A stretch of 64,000 nt of DNA from Chrysemys picta bellii (GCF_011386835.1 NC_088805.1:15372836-15436835), one strand, 5' to 3'; numbered from the stretch's first letter, positions 21,668 through 33,729 are shown. The notes: a model not told the origin generated them from the letters alone. Made by a program: numbers and translations.

Positions 21668-22592
21668 GTCACTGAACCACAGGGTCTGGGCCAGGGCTGG
21701 CTCCAGGCACCAGCTTAACAAGCAGGTACTTGGGGCGGCCAAGGGAGAGGGGCGGCACCTGCGGCAATTTGGGGGCGGCAGGTCCCTCACTCCCTATAGG
21801 AGCGAAGGACCTGCTGCCGAACTGCCACCACCGATCATGGCTTTCTCCCCCCCCCACCAATTGCCCCGCCGATCGCAGCTTTTTTTTTTTTTTTTTTTTT
21901 TTTGCTTGGAGCGGCAGAAATGCTGGAGCCGGCCCTGGTCTGGGCTATGCCCCGACCTGGAATCCATCTCCTGGCAGTGACCCTTTAGTGTGCTGGGCCC
22001 CACCCTGCTCAACAGGGGCAGGCCCATGGCCTCTAGGACTGGGCCTTTGGCACCAGCCTTCCCTGTTTCTCTCTGTGGCTCCCTGCAGCGAATTCAGCCA
22101 AGCCAGACTCCTGTGGGAGGCTCGTCCTGCGCCCCTTTGGGGCACCGCCTGTGATCTCCAAGACACCATTTACTGGTCCCCTGGCATCCAGAATCGGAAA
22201 GTCCTTACGTTAGCACAGAGAGATGAAGGTTAAAGTATTGTCCTTTCTGGTTAGGCCAGAGCTCCATGTTCAGGCCCTGTCTCCCCCTCACATCTGGTCT
22301 CCTTAGCCAGTGCCTAGCGTCTCCCAGAAGCCAACCCTTTATCCCCTCACCTTACCCCTTCCACTCTCTTCTTGGATTTTCCATTGATGTGGTCTCGGCC
22401 AGTCCTTTTTTAATGACCCATTCAGGCTCAGACAAGTAGGCAACACATATCCACCTCTCTCTCTTAGCCTGTCCTGAAAGCAAACTAAGTCTTCTCCCCC
22501 CGCCACTGGGTAGCCATAAAAAATGTAGGGGAAACTGAGGCACACATAGAACTCACAAAAACACTAAAGAAAGTTCCCACTTTGTCACACAC
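21668..22592 (-). mobile_element. LTR-like sequence (minus strand) interrupted by a hAT element
   Basis: Read on the minus strand, it begins TGTGACAAAGTGGGAAC and soon has GTGCCTCAGTTTCCCCTAC, a start I associate with a family of turtle ERV long terminal repeats. The other end lies near 21668 (minus strand ending CAGTGACA). The hAT element 21692-21937 is inserted near that end. No matching 5-bp target duplication was found, so boundaries and identity are tentative. Confidence 0.45.
21692..21937. mobile_element. Nonautonomous hAT-type element, GGCTCCAGG family
   Basis: The left end is CAGGGCTGGCTCCAGG and the reversed right end CAGGGCCGGCTCCAGC. GTCTGGGC is duplicated perfectly at 21684-21691 and 21938-21945. 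An internal T run of about 23 bases lies near 21880-21903. Confidence 0.9.
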
Positions 22593-22749
22593 ATTTAAAC
22601 CCTGGAAAATGTGATCATACCTAGACAGAAGCACATGGACCGCTGTTAGCACTGAAACAGACGGTCTCTGGCCAGATCAGGAAGAGACATTTTCCTGTAT
22701 GGGCACAAAGTAGTAATGGAATTCATTTATCAACACGACAGGGACCCCC
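22593..22749. other. Short unassigned gap
   Basis: No feature recognised. Confidence 0.4.
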
Positions 22750-22757
22750 CCCCTTCT

Positions 22758-22892
22758 CAGGGGCGCTGAGAGAATTTTTATAGTGGGGGTGCTAAGAGCC
22801 ATTGAACCAAACTTCAACCCTGCATGGAATGGAATCACTTCAAGCCAGACGGTGCAGCCACACCCCCTGCACCCCTAATTCCAGGACCTATG
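22758..22892. mobile_element. Small TIR element related to 6862-6993
   Basis: It shares the GAGCCATTGAACCAAAC and GGTGCAGCCACACCCCC blocks with 6862-6993. Flanks CCCCTTCT (22750-22757) and CCCTTTCT (22893-22900) match at 7 of 8 bases, consistent with an older 8-bp target duplication. Confidence 0.65.
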
Positions 22893-23122
22893 CCCTTTCT
22901 TCTGACCCTCCACACCCATATGAGTGCTGGCACAATTCCAATACTGCATCAACAGATCTCAGGCATGGATGCAGCCGAGTGGACATATTAAAGACCTTGT
23001 CATGCTTAGCCGAAATCACAAACATCTCTCTCATCCTTATTGCGTCGTACAGATGTTCCAACCACAACTCAAAATGACCCGTGGGGTTGTTTTCGAACAT
23101 CTTATCTTTGCTAAAATTATGT

Positions 23123-23725
23123 CCCAGCAGGAAACAAGAGGCTGCCTTGGGTGAACACCAGCTGGGCTCTAAAAATAAACCAGTGAGGCCTCGTTTCCAC
23201 AGAACTGGTGCTTTTGTGACAAACATGTTTTCTGTCCAGTTGCAAAGAACCTGCTGCTGGGTAATGGAGTTTACTCCCTGTCCTCCTTACGGCTCGGCTC
23301 TGAGTACGGTTCAAGGAGGGCCAATTTTCAAGCCAGTGCTCTGCTGTGGACCGTCACTCTTTCTGGGGTTCGCGTCTTTGTAAGGAAAGCACCAAGCTGC
23401 TCTAGTGCCAGGCACCATAGAAATGCATAAAAGGAGGTGGCATTTCTGAATCAATGCACCAATTAATCGTTTCAGGAGCTTTTGGGGAAAAGGGCAGGAA
23501 AATCTCGGGTCATTCGTTCCGTGCAGACCTGGGGAGCCTGAAGCAGTGTCACGGTCACTGCTGTGCAATGGCAGCGGGCCCAGTCACTCCCTTTGGGGCT
23601 CATTACAACACTTCAGGGTCTGCTTTTTGGCTGGGTTTGAGCACACAGATGCCCAGATGATAATGACTGATACTTACACACACCACTCATCGAAACACGT
23701 CCAGCAAACTTTACCCACTGATTCT
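23123..23725 (+). repeat. Diverged duplicate, copy A, left part
   Basis: Colinear with 27975-28545: CCAGCAGGAAA, then AACACCAGCTGGGCTCTAAA, TCTGTCCTCCTTAC, CTGTGCAATGGCAG, GGGGCTCATTAC and TTTCAGG occur in the same order and similar spacing in both. No coding frame is preserved in both copies. It may be a segmental duplication or an uncharacterised dispersed repeat. Confidence 0.75.
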
Positions 23726-26409
23726 AGCATACGGACTTCACTACTTGAACATACGGACCCAAATCTCTAGTGGGGGGATAGGGCCCCACATAAACTCAGG
23801 GTTCACTTCACCCACCACTGAGATGCAGCCACCTCTGGGTGGAATGTACTGCACATATCGGGGCTCATTCTCAGCTGCCGTGCACTCATTTTATACCCAT
23901 GAGACTTCAGCTGAGTCTCCCCGTTACAAAACAGATGTAATGCAATGGGGAATCAGACCCAGCAGCACTACAGGTGGAAGGGCAGGAAGGGGAACATTTC
24001 ATCCTGCAGAGAGGGGATCCCTGACACTTCACAAAACTCTCCCTCACTCTTTTCCTAGTGATGCTCTAACTGAGATCAGCAGGTAGCAATTTTGTCTTTT
24101 ATTTGGCAGTTGCTAGGCCATAGGTAATTGGGTGCTGAATCTACATTTTTACCTGTGACTCCACAGTGAGTGAACCCTGAAACATAGCAGGGGAGGAGAC
24201 CCCTGGGTATTGACATTCTGCCCTATGGGGTAGATCCTACTATCCGTGCTTCTCTCGCTTTCTTTTTTAATGTTAAAAAAACCAGCCTGGGGATTTTTGA
24301 GAAGGCAGCATGCGATCAGACAGCTGGGACTTACGGGCTCCGAGGGCTTCCATCTCCTATAGACCGCCATGAACTCTAGAATGACCATGAATGGTCAAGG
24401 TCTTGGTTTTATATCTCATCTGAATCAAGAGCTGTGGGATTCTCTGCAAGATCCTTTCTTTGCTAAGGTCTCCAGTTTCCTAATAACCCCATTCTGAGAA
24501 CTCGTGTCAGCACCAGTCTTCAGGGCATTGATTAATAACAACTGGTCAGTGACAAGCTGGGGACGATGAGCGCTGCTGTAACTGACAGAGGGATCGAAGA
24601 GAAAACCCACCGGAAGCGGTGAGATCTTGTTTAGCAAACACCTAGCTTTCAGGGCAGGAGCCCAAGACTAAGGGGAAAGAAGTTCATATCCAGTGATGGT
24701 GGCACAATAACGGATCTCTTGACCCTGAACCTGGAGATGGTTGGGAGATCCCCAAAGGAATAGTCAACAGAGCTGAAAGGCACAGACAAAGCCCATTTCA
24801 GCCGGGGGCAGAATCCCTTATTGCCAGCAAGTTACCAGACCAAGGGAATTCCGGAATAGCTCAGACTCCTGTAACGAACTGCTCTGGAAAAGCCAGATCA
24901 GGTTGTCTTTGCCTCTGTGAAGCAGACTCTAGTCCAGAGCCATCTCAGACTGATCTGTTCCCTGAGGGATTGTATCCTTCACTTGCTGCTGCCAGCGACC
25001 AGGCTCCTGGAGCCATTGGTGTAGCTTGCGTGAGAAAGCGTTATCTGCTCAGCGCTGGTGCTGGAGCAGTTGAGCTGCATTTAGCACTGCTTGCAAGGGA
25101 AAGAGGGGCTCTTTGTTGAGTCCAGACCACATCCAGACCCATATCCTGTTCTGTTTGATACCTGGGCCCTCAGGCAGCTCTGCCAACGCATCTTATTCCG
25201 GACTGTCGCATTGCCTGTGACTCCAACCTTGGGTTTACACACAGCTCTGCCAAAGCACCACAAGCATGACCTGCCGCACCGCCTGCTAGTCTAGTCGTGA
25301 GTGTCTCCGAATCGAGATGAACGATTGTGCCTCATGGTAGTGCAGAGGTTTTCTAAGGTGGAGCATCATCCACTATAGATCTCAGTGAAGTAACCAAACT
25401 CAATCCAATACCAGCACCTCTCCAGCTAGCTACCTTTCCCTGCCTACCTGTCCGTCACGTTTCTAAGGCACTTCTCCTGGTGGCCTCCAAGGACAGCTAG
25501 ATACCCAAGACCAGTTTTGATCCCAAGACATAAGAATGAAAGGTTCAGTTAGATCCTCTCTCCTGGGACTTGTCAGGAGACATCTGGATGGATTCAGCTC
25601 TCTTCTGCCTCATGCATAAATTCCTTTCCAGTCACAGCCACCGAGGCTTTTTGAGGCAATTTTAAGCAGAGTTCGAATGGAAACTCTGCCCCTCGCTGAT
25701 GCAGCAGGAGCATTTACAGTAACCGAGAAGCAATTCAGTAAATGTCTGTACACTAGAGGAATATACACAAATATACCTACAGTCTATATTAGCAGTACCC
25801 TCCAGTGCTCAAAAGTGGTGCTTGCAACCCAGAACCAATTCTGTTCCTACCCAATGTACCCACCCATCAGAGTATAGTCCCCTGTCTGGAGTCCATAAAC
25901 TCTCAGTTCTGCTACTCAGTTTAGTAGCTTCTCCTCCTGACCTTGTCTGCACAATATTCTGCTTTTAAGACAAACATAGGTTCTTGCAAACCAGGGGCAT
26001 CCAGGAGATGTTTGAGTGACTGAAGGCAACCTTGACATTAATGGTGGAGCTCACTTCCAAAGATCTGGAGTTCCCATGTAGTTCAGATAAACACCTAAAG
26101 GTTCTGGATGTTTTTCTGAGATAACAGAACCTAGTTTGAACTATTTGTGAGAACACATTTCTTATGTAACGTCCCAGATGGACATATGGAATAGTCGGGC
26201 ATTTCTGCTTCCAATCCCAGCTAGCTCCTGGAACCGCAAAGACCCTCAGATGAGGCTTGGGAAGGAATATTATTATTTCGTCTAGTTTTCCCACCTCTAA
26301 TCCCCATAAGCTATGGTCTGGTCTGCTTTCTGATGGACAATAAAGGAAAAGTTCTAAAATCCAAGCGGCATCATTGGTCACATTCCAGATCAACACTGGA
26401 GCTTTTAAT
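23726..26409. other. Unassigned sequence separating the two parts of copy A
   Basis: This block of about 2.7 kb has no counterpart in copy B. The longest minus-strand frame (25965-26396) has no recognisable motif. No terminal repeats were identified, so I cannot say whether it is a single insertion. Confidence 0.4.
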
Positions 26410-26535
26410 CATGATTATTAATTATTACTTATATTGCATCAACACCAAGGAGCCTGAGTCATGGACCAGGACCCCACTGTACGAGGTGCTATACGAACAC
26501 AGAACAAAAAGCTGTTCCCTGCCCAACCAATTTAC
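26410..26535 (-). mobile_element. LINE/SINE 3'-region remnant, related to 13090-13206
   Basis: CATGGACCAGGACCCCACTG, GAGGTGCTATACGAACACAG and AACAAAAAGCTGTTCCCTGC in order match an old amniote repeat of which 13090-13206 is a sense-strand copy. Confidence 0.55.
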
Positions 26536-26759
26536 AGATTTTTGGAAGCAACTCAAAAAAATTATAAGCTCCACTGTGAAAACTGTCTCGGTGGATATCA
26601 TGTGTCAGTACCGGTGCTATAGCAGCCCATTCTGCTCTTGTAAATAAGTCTGTGTCGAGCTTCTCAGACCGTCTTGCTTTATAATGCTTCTTCAGTCCTA
26701 GCGGATTCATTCAAACGTCGCCTTGGGCACTGGGAATGGAATGGGCATGTTAAAAGCCA

Positions 26760-26975
26760 AGAGACAAAGCTACAAACCTTTGTGTTAGCTTGTTTGGAGG
26801 GGGTAAATGGGCACAAAAGTGTCTTGGGACTTAGAAGGAAATGATCATGCAGTGTCTTTTGGTCGATTTTTAACTGCACTTTTCTAGGTTACAGGGACAC
26901 CTTGTGGGCATTTTCCTATTCAGTGTAATTCACTAACTCACGGTTTTAGCACTTGTTCTTCACAACCGTCGGTCA
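26760..26975 (+). repeat. Diverged duplicate, copy A, right part
   Basis: Colinear with 29450-29655: ACCTTTGTGTTAG, TTGTTTGGA, GAAATGATCA, GTC-ATTTTTAAC, TAGGTTACAG-GACACCTTGTG and AGTGTAATTCA occur in both in the same order. Confidence 0.8.
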
Positions 26976-27001
26976 CATAGCTTCAGAGAAGCCAGAAACT
27001 A

Positions 27002-27206
27002 AGGGCTTGTCTACACTACAGGTTGTGTCGGTATAACGTATGCCGCTCATGGGTGTGAATAATGCACCCCGGGAATGACGTAAGTTACACCGACCCTAAG
27101 CACCAGTGTGGGCTGCTCTCTGTCGTCTCCCACTGACACAGCTGCCACCTCACACAGAGGTGGATTTATTGTGCAGAGGGAAAAGCTCTCTCCCGTTGGC
27201 ATAGAA
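27002..27206. mobile_element. TIR element, left part only
   Basis: It starts AGGGCTTGTCTACACTACAG, an end of the same style as 37621-37915. It continues with CGGTATAACGTATGCCGCTC and is cut by the hAT end at 27207. No right end was found. Confidence 0.5.
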
Positions 27207-27790
27207 CAGGGGTGGGCAAACTACGGCCCATGGGCCGAATCCGGCCCACCAGCCGTTTTAAGCCAGCCCTCAAGCTCCCAATGGGGAGCGGGGTCTGGGG
27301 CTTGCCCGCTCCAGCGCTCCAGCCAGGAAGCAAGGTCAGGGACTGCTCCATGTGGCTCCCAGAAGCCACGGCATGGCCCCCCTCCACCACTCAAGCCGGG
27401 GAGCAGGGTCGGGGGCCACTCCACGTGGTTCCCAGAAGCCACAGCATGGCCCCCATTCGGCGCTCAAGCCAGGGAGCAGGGTCGGGGGCCACTCCATGTG
27501 GTTCCCGGAAGCCACAGCATGGCCCCCCTCCGGCGCTCCAGTGGGAGCTGCAAGGGCGGTGCCTGCGGATGGGGCAGCATGCAGAGCCGCCTGGCCACGC
27601 CTCTGCATAGGAGCTGGAGAAGGGACATACCACTGCTTCCAGGAGCCACTTGAGGTAAGCCCCACCCGGATCCTGCACCCTTGAGCCTCTCCCCACACCC
27701 CAATCCCCTGCCCCAGCTCTGATCCCCCTCCTTCCCTCCAAACCCCTTGATCCCAGCCCAGAGCACCCTCCTGCACCCCAAACCCACAGG
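27207..27790 (+). mobile_element. hAT element, 5' end present, 3' end missing
   Basis: It begins CAGGGGTGGGCAAACTACGG, a hAT-type terminus, inserted into the TIR element to its left. The interior is GC-rich with three tandem-like blocks around CCACTCCA(C/T)GTGGTTCCC (about 27345, 27417, 27488). The sequence loses its element character after about 27790 and no 8-bp duplication of GCATAGAA was found. Overlapping frames of 100-180 codons here are repeat-derived. Confidence 0.65.
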
Positions 27791-27974
27791 GCAGTATTTA
27801 TAACCAGTGGGGAGTGACACGTAATGGCTAGCCCGGGGTCTGGTTCATGCTGTTCCCAACTACTGCCGTCCTTCAAGGTCAACATTGTACACGTTGTGGG
27901 AGCTGCAGTGTTCTAATGCTGGAATCTTGGAGTGCAATCCTCAGAGAAGCAAAACACAAGCGAGTAATTTCCCC

Positions 27975-28545
27975 TTCCAGCAGGAAATGAGAGGGTGGCT
28001 TGGAAGAACACCAGCTGGGCTCTAAAAATAAGCTCCTGCTTTTGTGTCAACATGTTTTTTATCAGTTTGGAAAGAGTCTGACAGTTCTTCATGGAGCGTC
28101 TTCTCTGTCCTCCTTACATCCCATAGCGGATGAAGGTGCGTGGTTAAAGAGGGGCCACTTTTCAAACCAGCTGCTGCTCTTCAAACCATCCGGGTTTGTT
28201 CATTTATTCAAGTAATGAAAGCATCGAGTTGGTCTCGTGACAAGCGCTACAGAAATTAATGACAGGAGATGGCAGTTCAGACTCAATGCACCAATCAAAC
28301 CTTTCAGGAGCTCTTTAGGAAAGGAGATTAGCTTGCAGAAGGGAAAATCTCATGTTCATTCATTCTTAGAGCAGTGTCACCATCGCGGCTGTGCAATGGC
28401 AGAGCCACTCCCTCGGGGGCTCATTACCGACATTTCAGGCTCTGATTTTTGACTGTGTTTTAATCACAGAGAGACGCACTCAATCGTACAAGATAATATT
28501 ACCCCAGGCCACTCACCCAGAGCTTCCAGCAAAACGTACAATCTG
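27975..28545 (+). repeat. Diverged duplicate, copy B, left part
   Basis: Partner of 23123-23725. It breaks off where the TIR element 28550-29277 is inserted, and copy B resumes at about 29450. Confidence 0.75.
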
Positions 28546-28549
28546 ATGA

Positions 28550-29277
28550 TAATTAAGGCTGCGATTCTGTCCCGGAGGCCGCGGAAGTCACAGATTCCGT
28601 GACTTCCGCAGCTGCAGCGGTTGGTGCAGCTGACCCCAGGGCTGCCCGAGCAGCTGGCCCCACGGCCAGCCACACCAACCACTGCTGGAGTGGCCCCAAG
28701 GCCAGCCACACTTGATCATTACCTGTTAGGTTCACTCCCTCTGGGGCACCTGGCATTGGCCACTGTCGGTAGACAGGATACTGGGCTGGATGGACCTTTG
28801 GTCTGACCCAGTCTGGCCGTTCTTATGTTCACTGGCCATTGCTTGGATGATCCCGGGAAGTTGGTCCCAGGTACCGCCCAAGCAGCAGCCAGTGCAGCTG
28901 GCCCCGGGGAGCACCTGAGCAGCAGCGGTCCCGAGGGCGGCTGGAGCGGCAGCCGCAGGGAGCACCCGAGAATCCGTCCTGGGGGCAGCCCCGGGGCCAG
29001 CCAGAGCAGTAGTGGTCCTGGGGCCGGCCAGAGCAGCAACCCCAGAGGCCGTTGGGAGAGTGGACCCAGGGGCCTTGGAGCATGGGCTGCCGGGAGCAGT
29101 CAGCCCCCACTGCTGGAGCATGGGTCCCCCAGAGAAGCGGGGGTCCAGGAGCAGAGATTTCGTAAATTTATAGTAAAAGTCATGGACAGGTCACTGGCCA
29201 TGAATTTTTGTTTATTGCCTGAGACCTGTCCAAGACTTTTACTAAAAATACCCAGCACTAAATCTTAGCCTTAATTA
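28550..29277. mobile_element. Nonautonomous TIR element with CR1 insert
   Basis: The outer ends TAATTAAGGCT and AGCCTTAATTA are perfect 11-bp inverses, with GCGATTCTG / CACTAAATCT continuing imperfectly inside. The arms contain GACTTCCGC repeats on the left and TAGTAAAAGTCATGGACAGG on the right. The AT-rich palindromic ends make the target duplication ambiguous. A CR1 fragment lies within it. Long frames through its GC-rich core are not genes. Confidence 0.65.
28713..28830 (+). mobile_element. CR1 LINE 3' end
   Basis: TGATCATTACCTGTTAGGTT followed by GGATGGACCTTTGGTCTGAC and CCGTTCTTATGTTC is the characteristic CR1 3' untranslated end. It is nested in the TIR element. Confidence 0.85.
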
Positions 29278-29449
29278 TAATGTATCGACTCCAGCCTGCA
29301 AAACGTCCTTATAAACACAAGATTTTACAAACCTTACATGCCCCAGAGAGAGATGCATGTTGGTGGGAGGTTAACTTTACCAAGCCTTTAAAGCATCACA
29401 AGACCTGGGGAGGAGTATGAAATGTGGTGGTGGAAGAGGCTATGGGCAG

Positions 29450-29655
29450 CAAGATATGAACCTTTGTGTTAGTTTGTTTGGAAGGGACCATGGGTATAAG
29501 GAATGTCTCGGTATTTGTAAAGAAATGATCAGATTGCGTCTCTAGGTCAATTTTTAACCCAAAGGCAAACTCTGGCCTTTCTTAGGTTACAGAGACACCT
29601 TGTGGTCACTTAGTTATTTAGTGTAATTCATGGCATCAGCACACACAGACTTCAC
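29450..29655 (+). repeat. Diverged duplicate, copy B, right part
   Basis: Partner of 26760-26975. Outside these bounds the two regions no longer align by eye. Confidence 0.8.
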
Positions 29656-31454
29656 AAAGAGGCATAAGCAGGCAGACAAGAGCAGGATAAGGTCCAGGTA
29701 TAAGAATGGCTGAGGAGATGAGTTATGGGATATTATAGGAAAGAACAAACAACAAGCAGGAAAGAAATTAGCTTTAAGATTACATGGAGACTGAACAGCG
29801 AAGACAGTCAGAGGGATCAGATAGCCCAGGGATCTGGTGATGGCTTTTCACTTCTAGGTCACTGGTTCAAAGCCTGCTTAGGAAGGTAGTGACAGAAAGT
29901 TCTTCAGGGGTGGAAGTTGCTGGTTTCAGTCTCATTGCTAATGGATGTATCTCCATGTTAGAGTGGCCCTACTTGGTAGCAAGGTCCAGGACTGAGTAGG
30001 TTTGGAGGCTGAGCTGTTCTCTCACCCCTAGAGAGGGTCCTTCCATCTCAGGATTGTGGCCTATGAGCCGGGTAGTGGAGGGAAGATTTCAATGCTATTG
30101 ACCATATGAAAAAATAAAGGGCATCAGTGACTAGGGATGTCAATTAGTATCTTCCTCCAGCCATTCCTCCTTCCCCTGGATGGGGACCATGGAGCCTTCC
30201 TTCCTTCCCTCCAGAAACCTGCTGACGTGCACAGCTCAGGGACAGGATATGGCAGTCAGACCATTTGAGCATTGACCAAGACACAGAGCAAGGCCCTGGC
30301 ATCTTATGCAAACTGACGAGGTTCTTCTTTACCCTGCCCCGATGTTACTCAAATGACATGCTAGCCAAATGGGAACCACCTCGCCAAGGGACAGACAGGG
30401 GGGAGGGATGCAGGTCTGAGCTCCACCATAAACAGAAGTGGAGACACAAGTACATGGGCCCCGAGTGAACCACCCAAAGTAGAGATGGGCTTGGGACAAA
30501 CACTCCTCTGGGCAAGCTCAGCAATGTAGCAGGAAGTTGTGCAGGTGCTGGGCGTGGGTGGTGCAGCAGCACTAGCCTCTCACCCCAGGGATCTGAGCTC
30601 AAACCATGACCCAGTGAATTTGCGTTCATCTGAGGCCCCAGTTGTATAGATGGAAATACCAGTGTGCTGCCACTCGGCACCTTCCTGCTGCTCTTCACCA
30701 GGCATCTCCCCAGCAACACTGGACAGAGCAGCTACTGGAAACAGGGTCACATCAGTGTATCCCCAGGGAGCTGCAAGGGCTGAATCCTGCCAGATGCTGA
30801 GTGCTTCCTGCAAGGGGCAGAGCTCCCCTGTCTCTGGTGAGGTCAGTGGGCGAGGAGGGCACTCAGCACCTCCCAGGATTGGAGGGTAACTCCGGTTAGC
30901 CTGATGTTTACAAACCCCGGACGGAATGGGTGGCTAACTTTCTCCTTTGTGGTTTTACCGTTTTTCATTCCGATGAAGCTTTCTGCTTGACTAGGTGCTG
31001 AGGTTCAGCGCCGCTCAGAACAAAACTCTCTCTCTCAGTTCTGCTCTCTCCCTAGTAGGTTTCAATCAGACCACATGGAAATTAACCTCAGAGATACAAA
31101 ACCCTCGCTAGCTCTCTCGGCCTGACTGTGAACCAAGCAACCCCATTCCTAGGAGCTGTCTGGGGTTCTCCAGGGTGCTCATCCAGCACTTTAATGAGCC
31201 AAACTCCACTCTGAAACCAGCCGGAAACTGGGGAATATGTACTTGGTATGGCTCAGCCATACCTCCACTGCTGTTAGCAATGTAGCCACAATAGCACAGG
31301 TATTTATACTCGCACTAGTTCAATGAGAAACAGCGCAAGGATGTGTACGCGAGCAGGGGAAATCATACCCCTCACTTGTAGTGTAGATGTAGCCCTCATC
31401 CTCAATGGGTTTTTACAGCACCGTTCCTGGGTTTCCTTCACTAAACGTTAATAT
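29656..31454. other. Unassigned intergenic sequence
   Basis: TAGTGTAGATGTAGCCCT at 31378-31395 looks like a lone right end of the GTCTACAC TIR group. No gene recognised. Confidence 0.45.
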
Positions 31455-31698
31455 TAGAGCTGGGTGGAAAATAGGTTTTTCTTTCACAGAAAAAGTTGAA
31501 GAAAAATGGAAAAAATTGACTTCTCGCTGGAAACTCAAAACCCAAAATATTTTGCCTAAAATCTGGATGTTTCTCGGTTTGGGCCACCAAGTTTTCGATA
31601 ACTTGACATTTCCCATGGAAAGCAGGCACTTTTCATGAAAAATGTCATTTAGTCACCAAAAAAAAAAAAAGTTTTAAAGGAAAGTTTTGACCAGCTCT
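31455..31698. mobile_element. Small TIR element (AGAGCTGG ends)
   Basis: The left end TAGAGCTGGGTGGAAAA and the right end TTTTGACCAGCTCT are imperfect inverses of about 14 bases. Flanks GTTAATAT / GTTTAAAC match at 5 of 8. The AT-rich interior gives chance frames on both strands (31405-31638). Confidence 0.55.
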
Positions 31699-31887
31699 GT
31701 TTAAACTTGATTTTTCTGATAGCAAAGGAGTTCATGTCTCTGCTTGAAGGTGATGAAGACCTAGATCTGTGTGAGGGAAGCCAAACACACACACAAGATC
31801 CACACACGGCATCTTATTTTTATCTCTACACCATGCATTCAGATCACGTAGGAGTCAATGGTTACTTCCACTGTAGACTCTTTGGGG

Positions 31888-31978
31888 CCCAGTTTGTTAT
31901 TTTTTGTTGTATGTGTGTGTACCTGGCCGAATACAATGGGGCCCTGATCCCTGATTGAGGCCTATAGCCACCAGTGTA
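31888..31978 (+). mobile_element. LINE/SINE 3'-region remnant, related to 13090-13206
   Basis: GTACCTGGCCGAATACAATG then GGGGCCCTGATCCCTGATTG is a decayed version of the GTACAGCGCCTAGCAC family end. Confidence 0.45.
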
Positions 31979-32884
31979 ACACAAACCATAGACATTTTAA
32001 AGAAAGGACCCAGGATGAAGAAATGCCCAGCATGATGGTGATCTCTACTTCTGAGGCCAATTTCTGCCCTAACTACTATTTGGTAGACAACCCGCAGCCT
32101 CATGTAAGATACTGTTAAATTTCACATCCACTGTGGACTGCAGCAACCAGACAGAGAGAAGAAAGAGGACAAAGACCTTACTGGATTTAACCAGAAGATG
32201 GAGCTATTAGTCTCCAGAAAACAATGTAAAACTGCTTTCACTGGGGAAATTTGTTACATGGAACACAGGGGCCTGGAAGAGAGAGGCTCCCCAGAGTGGA
32301 GAGAGCTGGGGTTGGACGAAAAAAGCCAAGGCAGAGCACCTGTTCAAAGCCATGACCACAGTGGAGGGTCTCAGGGTTAGAATGAGCTGTAGCAGTTAGC
32401 CAACAAACACTCCTAAGTTCTATGGGGTTTTGTTCCCCAAAGTCAAGAAAATACCACAGAGCAGGTAGGAGATTCCAAGTGTACAGAGGAAAGGGGAAAA
32501 GGTGGCGCAGTCTACATTACAAAGGAGAGCTCTTAGCAAGGCTCACCAGCCACCCCAATCAATGCAAAACAGGGCTACGCCATGCTTACCAGATGCTAAA
32601 GTAATTCCATAATGTCAGACATAGCCTCAAACAAAAAAACTCTGAATCTGAACACACCCAAAATGTTGGGGAAGTTCTGATCTGAATCCAGTTCCGTGAC
32701 CCAGGCCCATCTATACAAAATAGCTTCAGAGCTAGTGTAATGATATCCCATGATGCTGCATCACACCATGCAGCAGCTATGGTGCAAACATAAGGATAGC
32801 TATACACCAGGTGACTTGGTTTGGAAGAAACCACGGTGTCAATTCACTAGGATGCAAAGAACAAAAACAACATATTCATGTGTC
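31979..32884. other. Unassigned intergenic sequence
   Basis: A GGCCCATCTATACAAA motif near 32704 and GATAGCTATACACC near 32796 hint at another eroded TIR element. Nothing else was recognised. Confidence 0.4.
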
Positions 32885-33113
32885 TATTGCACTTTCCATC
32901 CGGTGGCAGCAAAATGCTTTACAAACGCTAATTAATCCTTCTACCCTATTTGGAATGACACACATAATAAGTAGTGTCCCCATTTTACAGATTGGAAAAC
33001 TGAGGCACAGATACGTGAAGTGACTGGCCCAGCGTCACAGAGAAACTCGGTGGTGGAGCCAAGAGCAGAACTGAGCTCCTGTCAGTGCTATCCTAGTGCC
33101 ATTAGGCCACACT
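32885..33113 (+). mobile_element. MIR-type CORE-SINE remnant
   Basis: It contains CAAAATGCTTTACAAACGCT, CCCCATTTTACAGATTGGAA, AACTGAGGCACAGA, AGTGACTGGCCCAGCGTCAC and GTGGTGGAGCC in the MIR order. Confidence 0.8.
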
Positions 33114-33729
33114 TCCTCTGACACGCTTATCTCAGAAATTATGGTCAAAAGCAAGAGAGCAGCCTCCCTGTGATGTATTCAGTCTCCTCCCTCAACAGAG
33201 ATGGAAATAAACATGATTTGTCTGACCAGCCTTTGTACTGATTTACTAGAGAGGAGAACAAAGCCTGGGAATTAATTGGGTCTGCCCCGCTCTGCAGAGA
33301 TTTCCTAACACAGAAACATTCCAAGATCCAAGGTAGTTGGGGTATTTTGCCTGCCTGACTTACCTCTGAATGGGTGGTGCTGACATCAGGCTTGGATTTC
33401 CTGCAATCCCTTTCAGAATTATATCACAGCAGAGGACCACCCTGACTGCCAGCAGCAGCAGCTGTGATGGCTTTCCCAGGAGACCCAGCTTCCAGGGTTA
33501 GCACTCCCACAGATAACATAAAACCTGGCAATTCCCAGCAACTCAGGCTGGCCACAGGTAGGTTAGACATTTGTGGAACGCCCCTGCCTCTCCTTGCTCC
33601 TTCCTACTCCCCGCAGCTACAAGGAAGTTGGGCTTGACCCGTATCTCATTAAGAAAACACTAACATTGGTTCATAAATTGACTCTCCAGAGCTCAGCTGA
33701 GACTTCATAAGCAACCTGTTATCTCATAG

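Noticed and set aside
27207..27790. Complete hAT element
   Set aside because: Only the left terminus is present. No right terminus or target duplication.
27108..27885. Several 110-181 codon frames on both strands
   Set aside because: GC-rich interior of the truncated hAT element at 27207. No domain and no start or splice context.
28719..29268. Frames of 106-147 codons
   Set aside because: They cover the GC-rich core of the TIR element 28550-29277 and the CR1 end. Low-complexity S, G and P.
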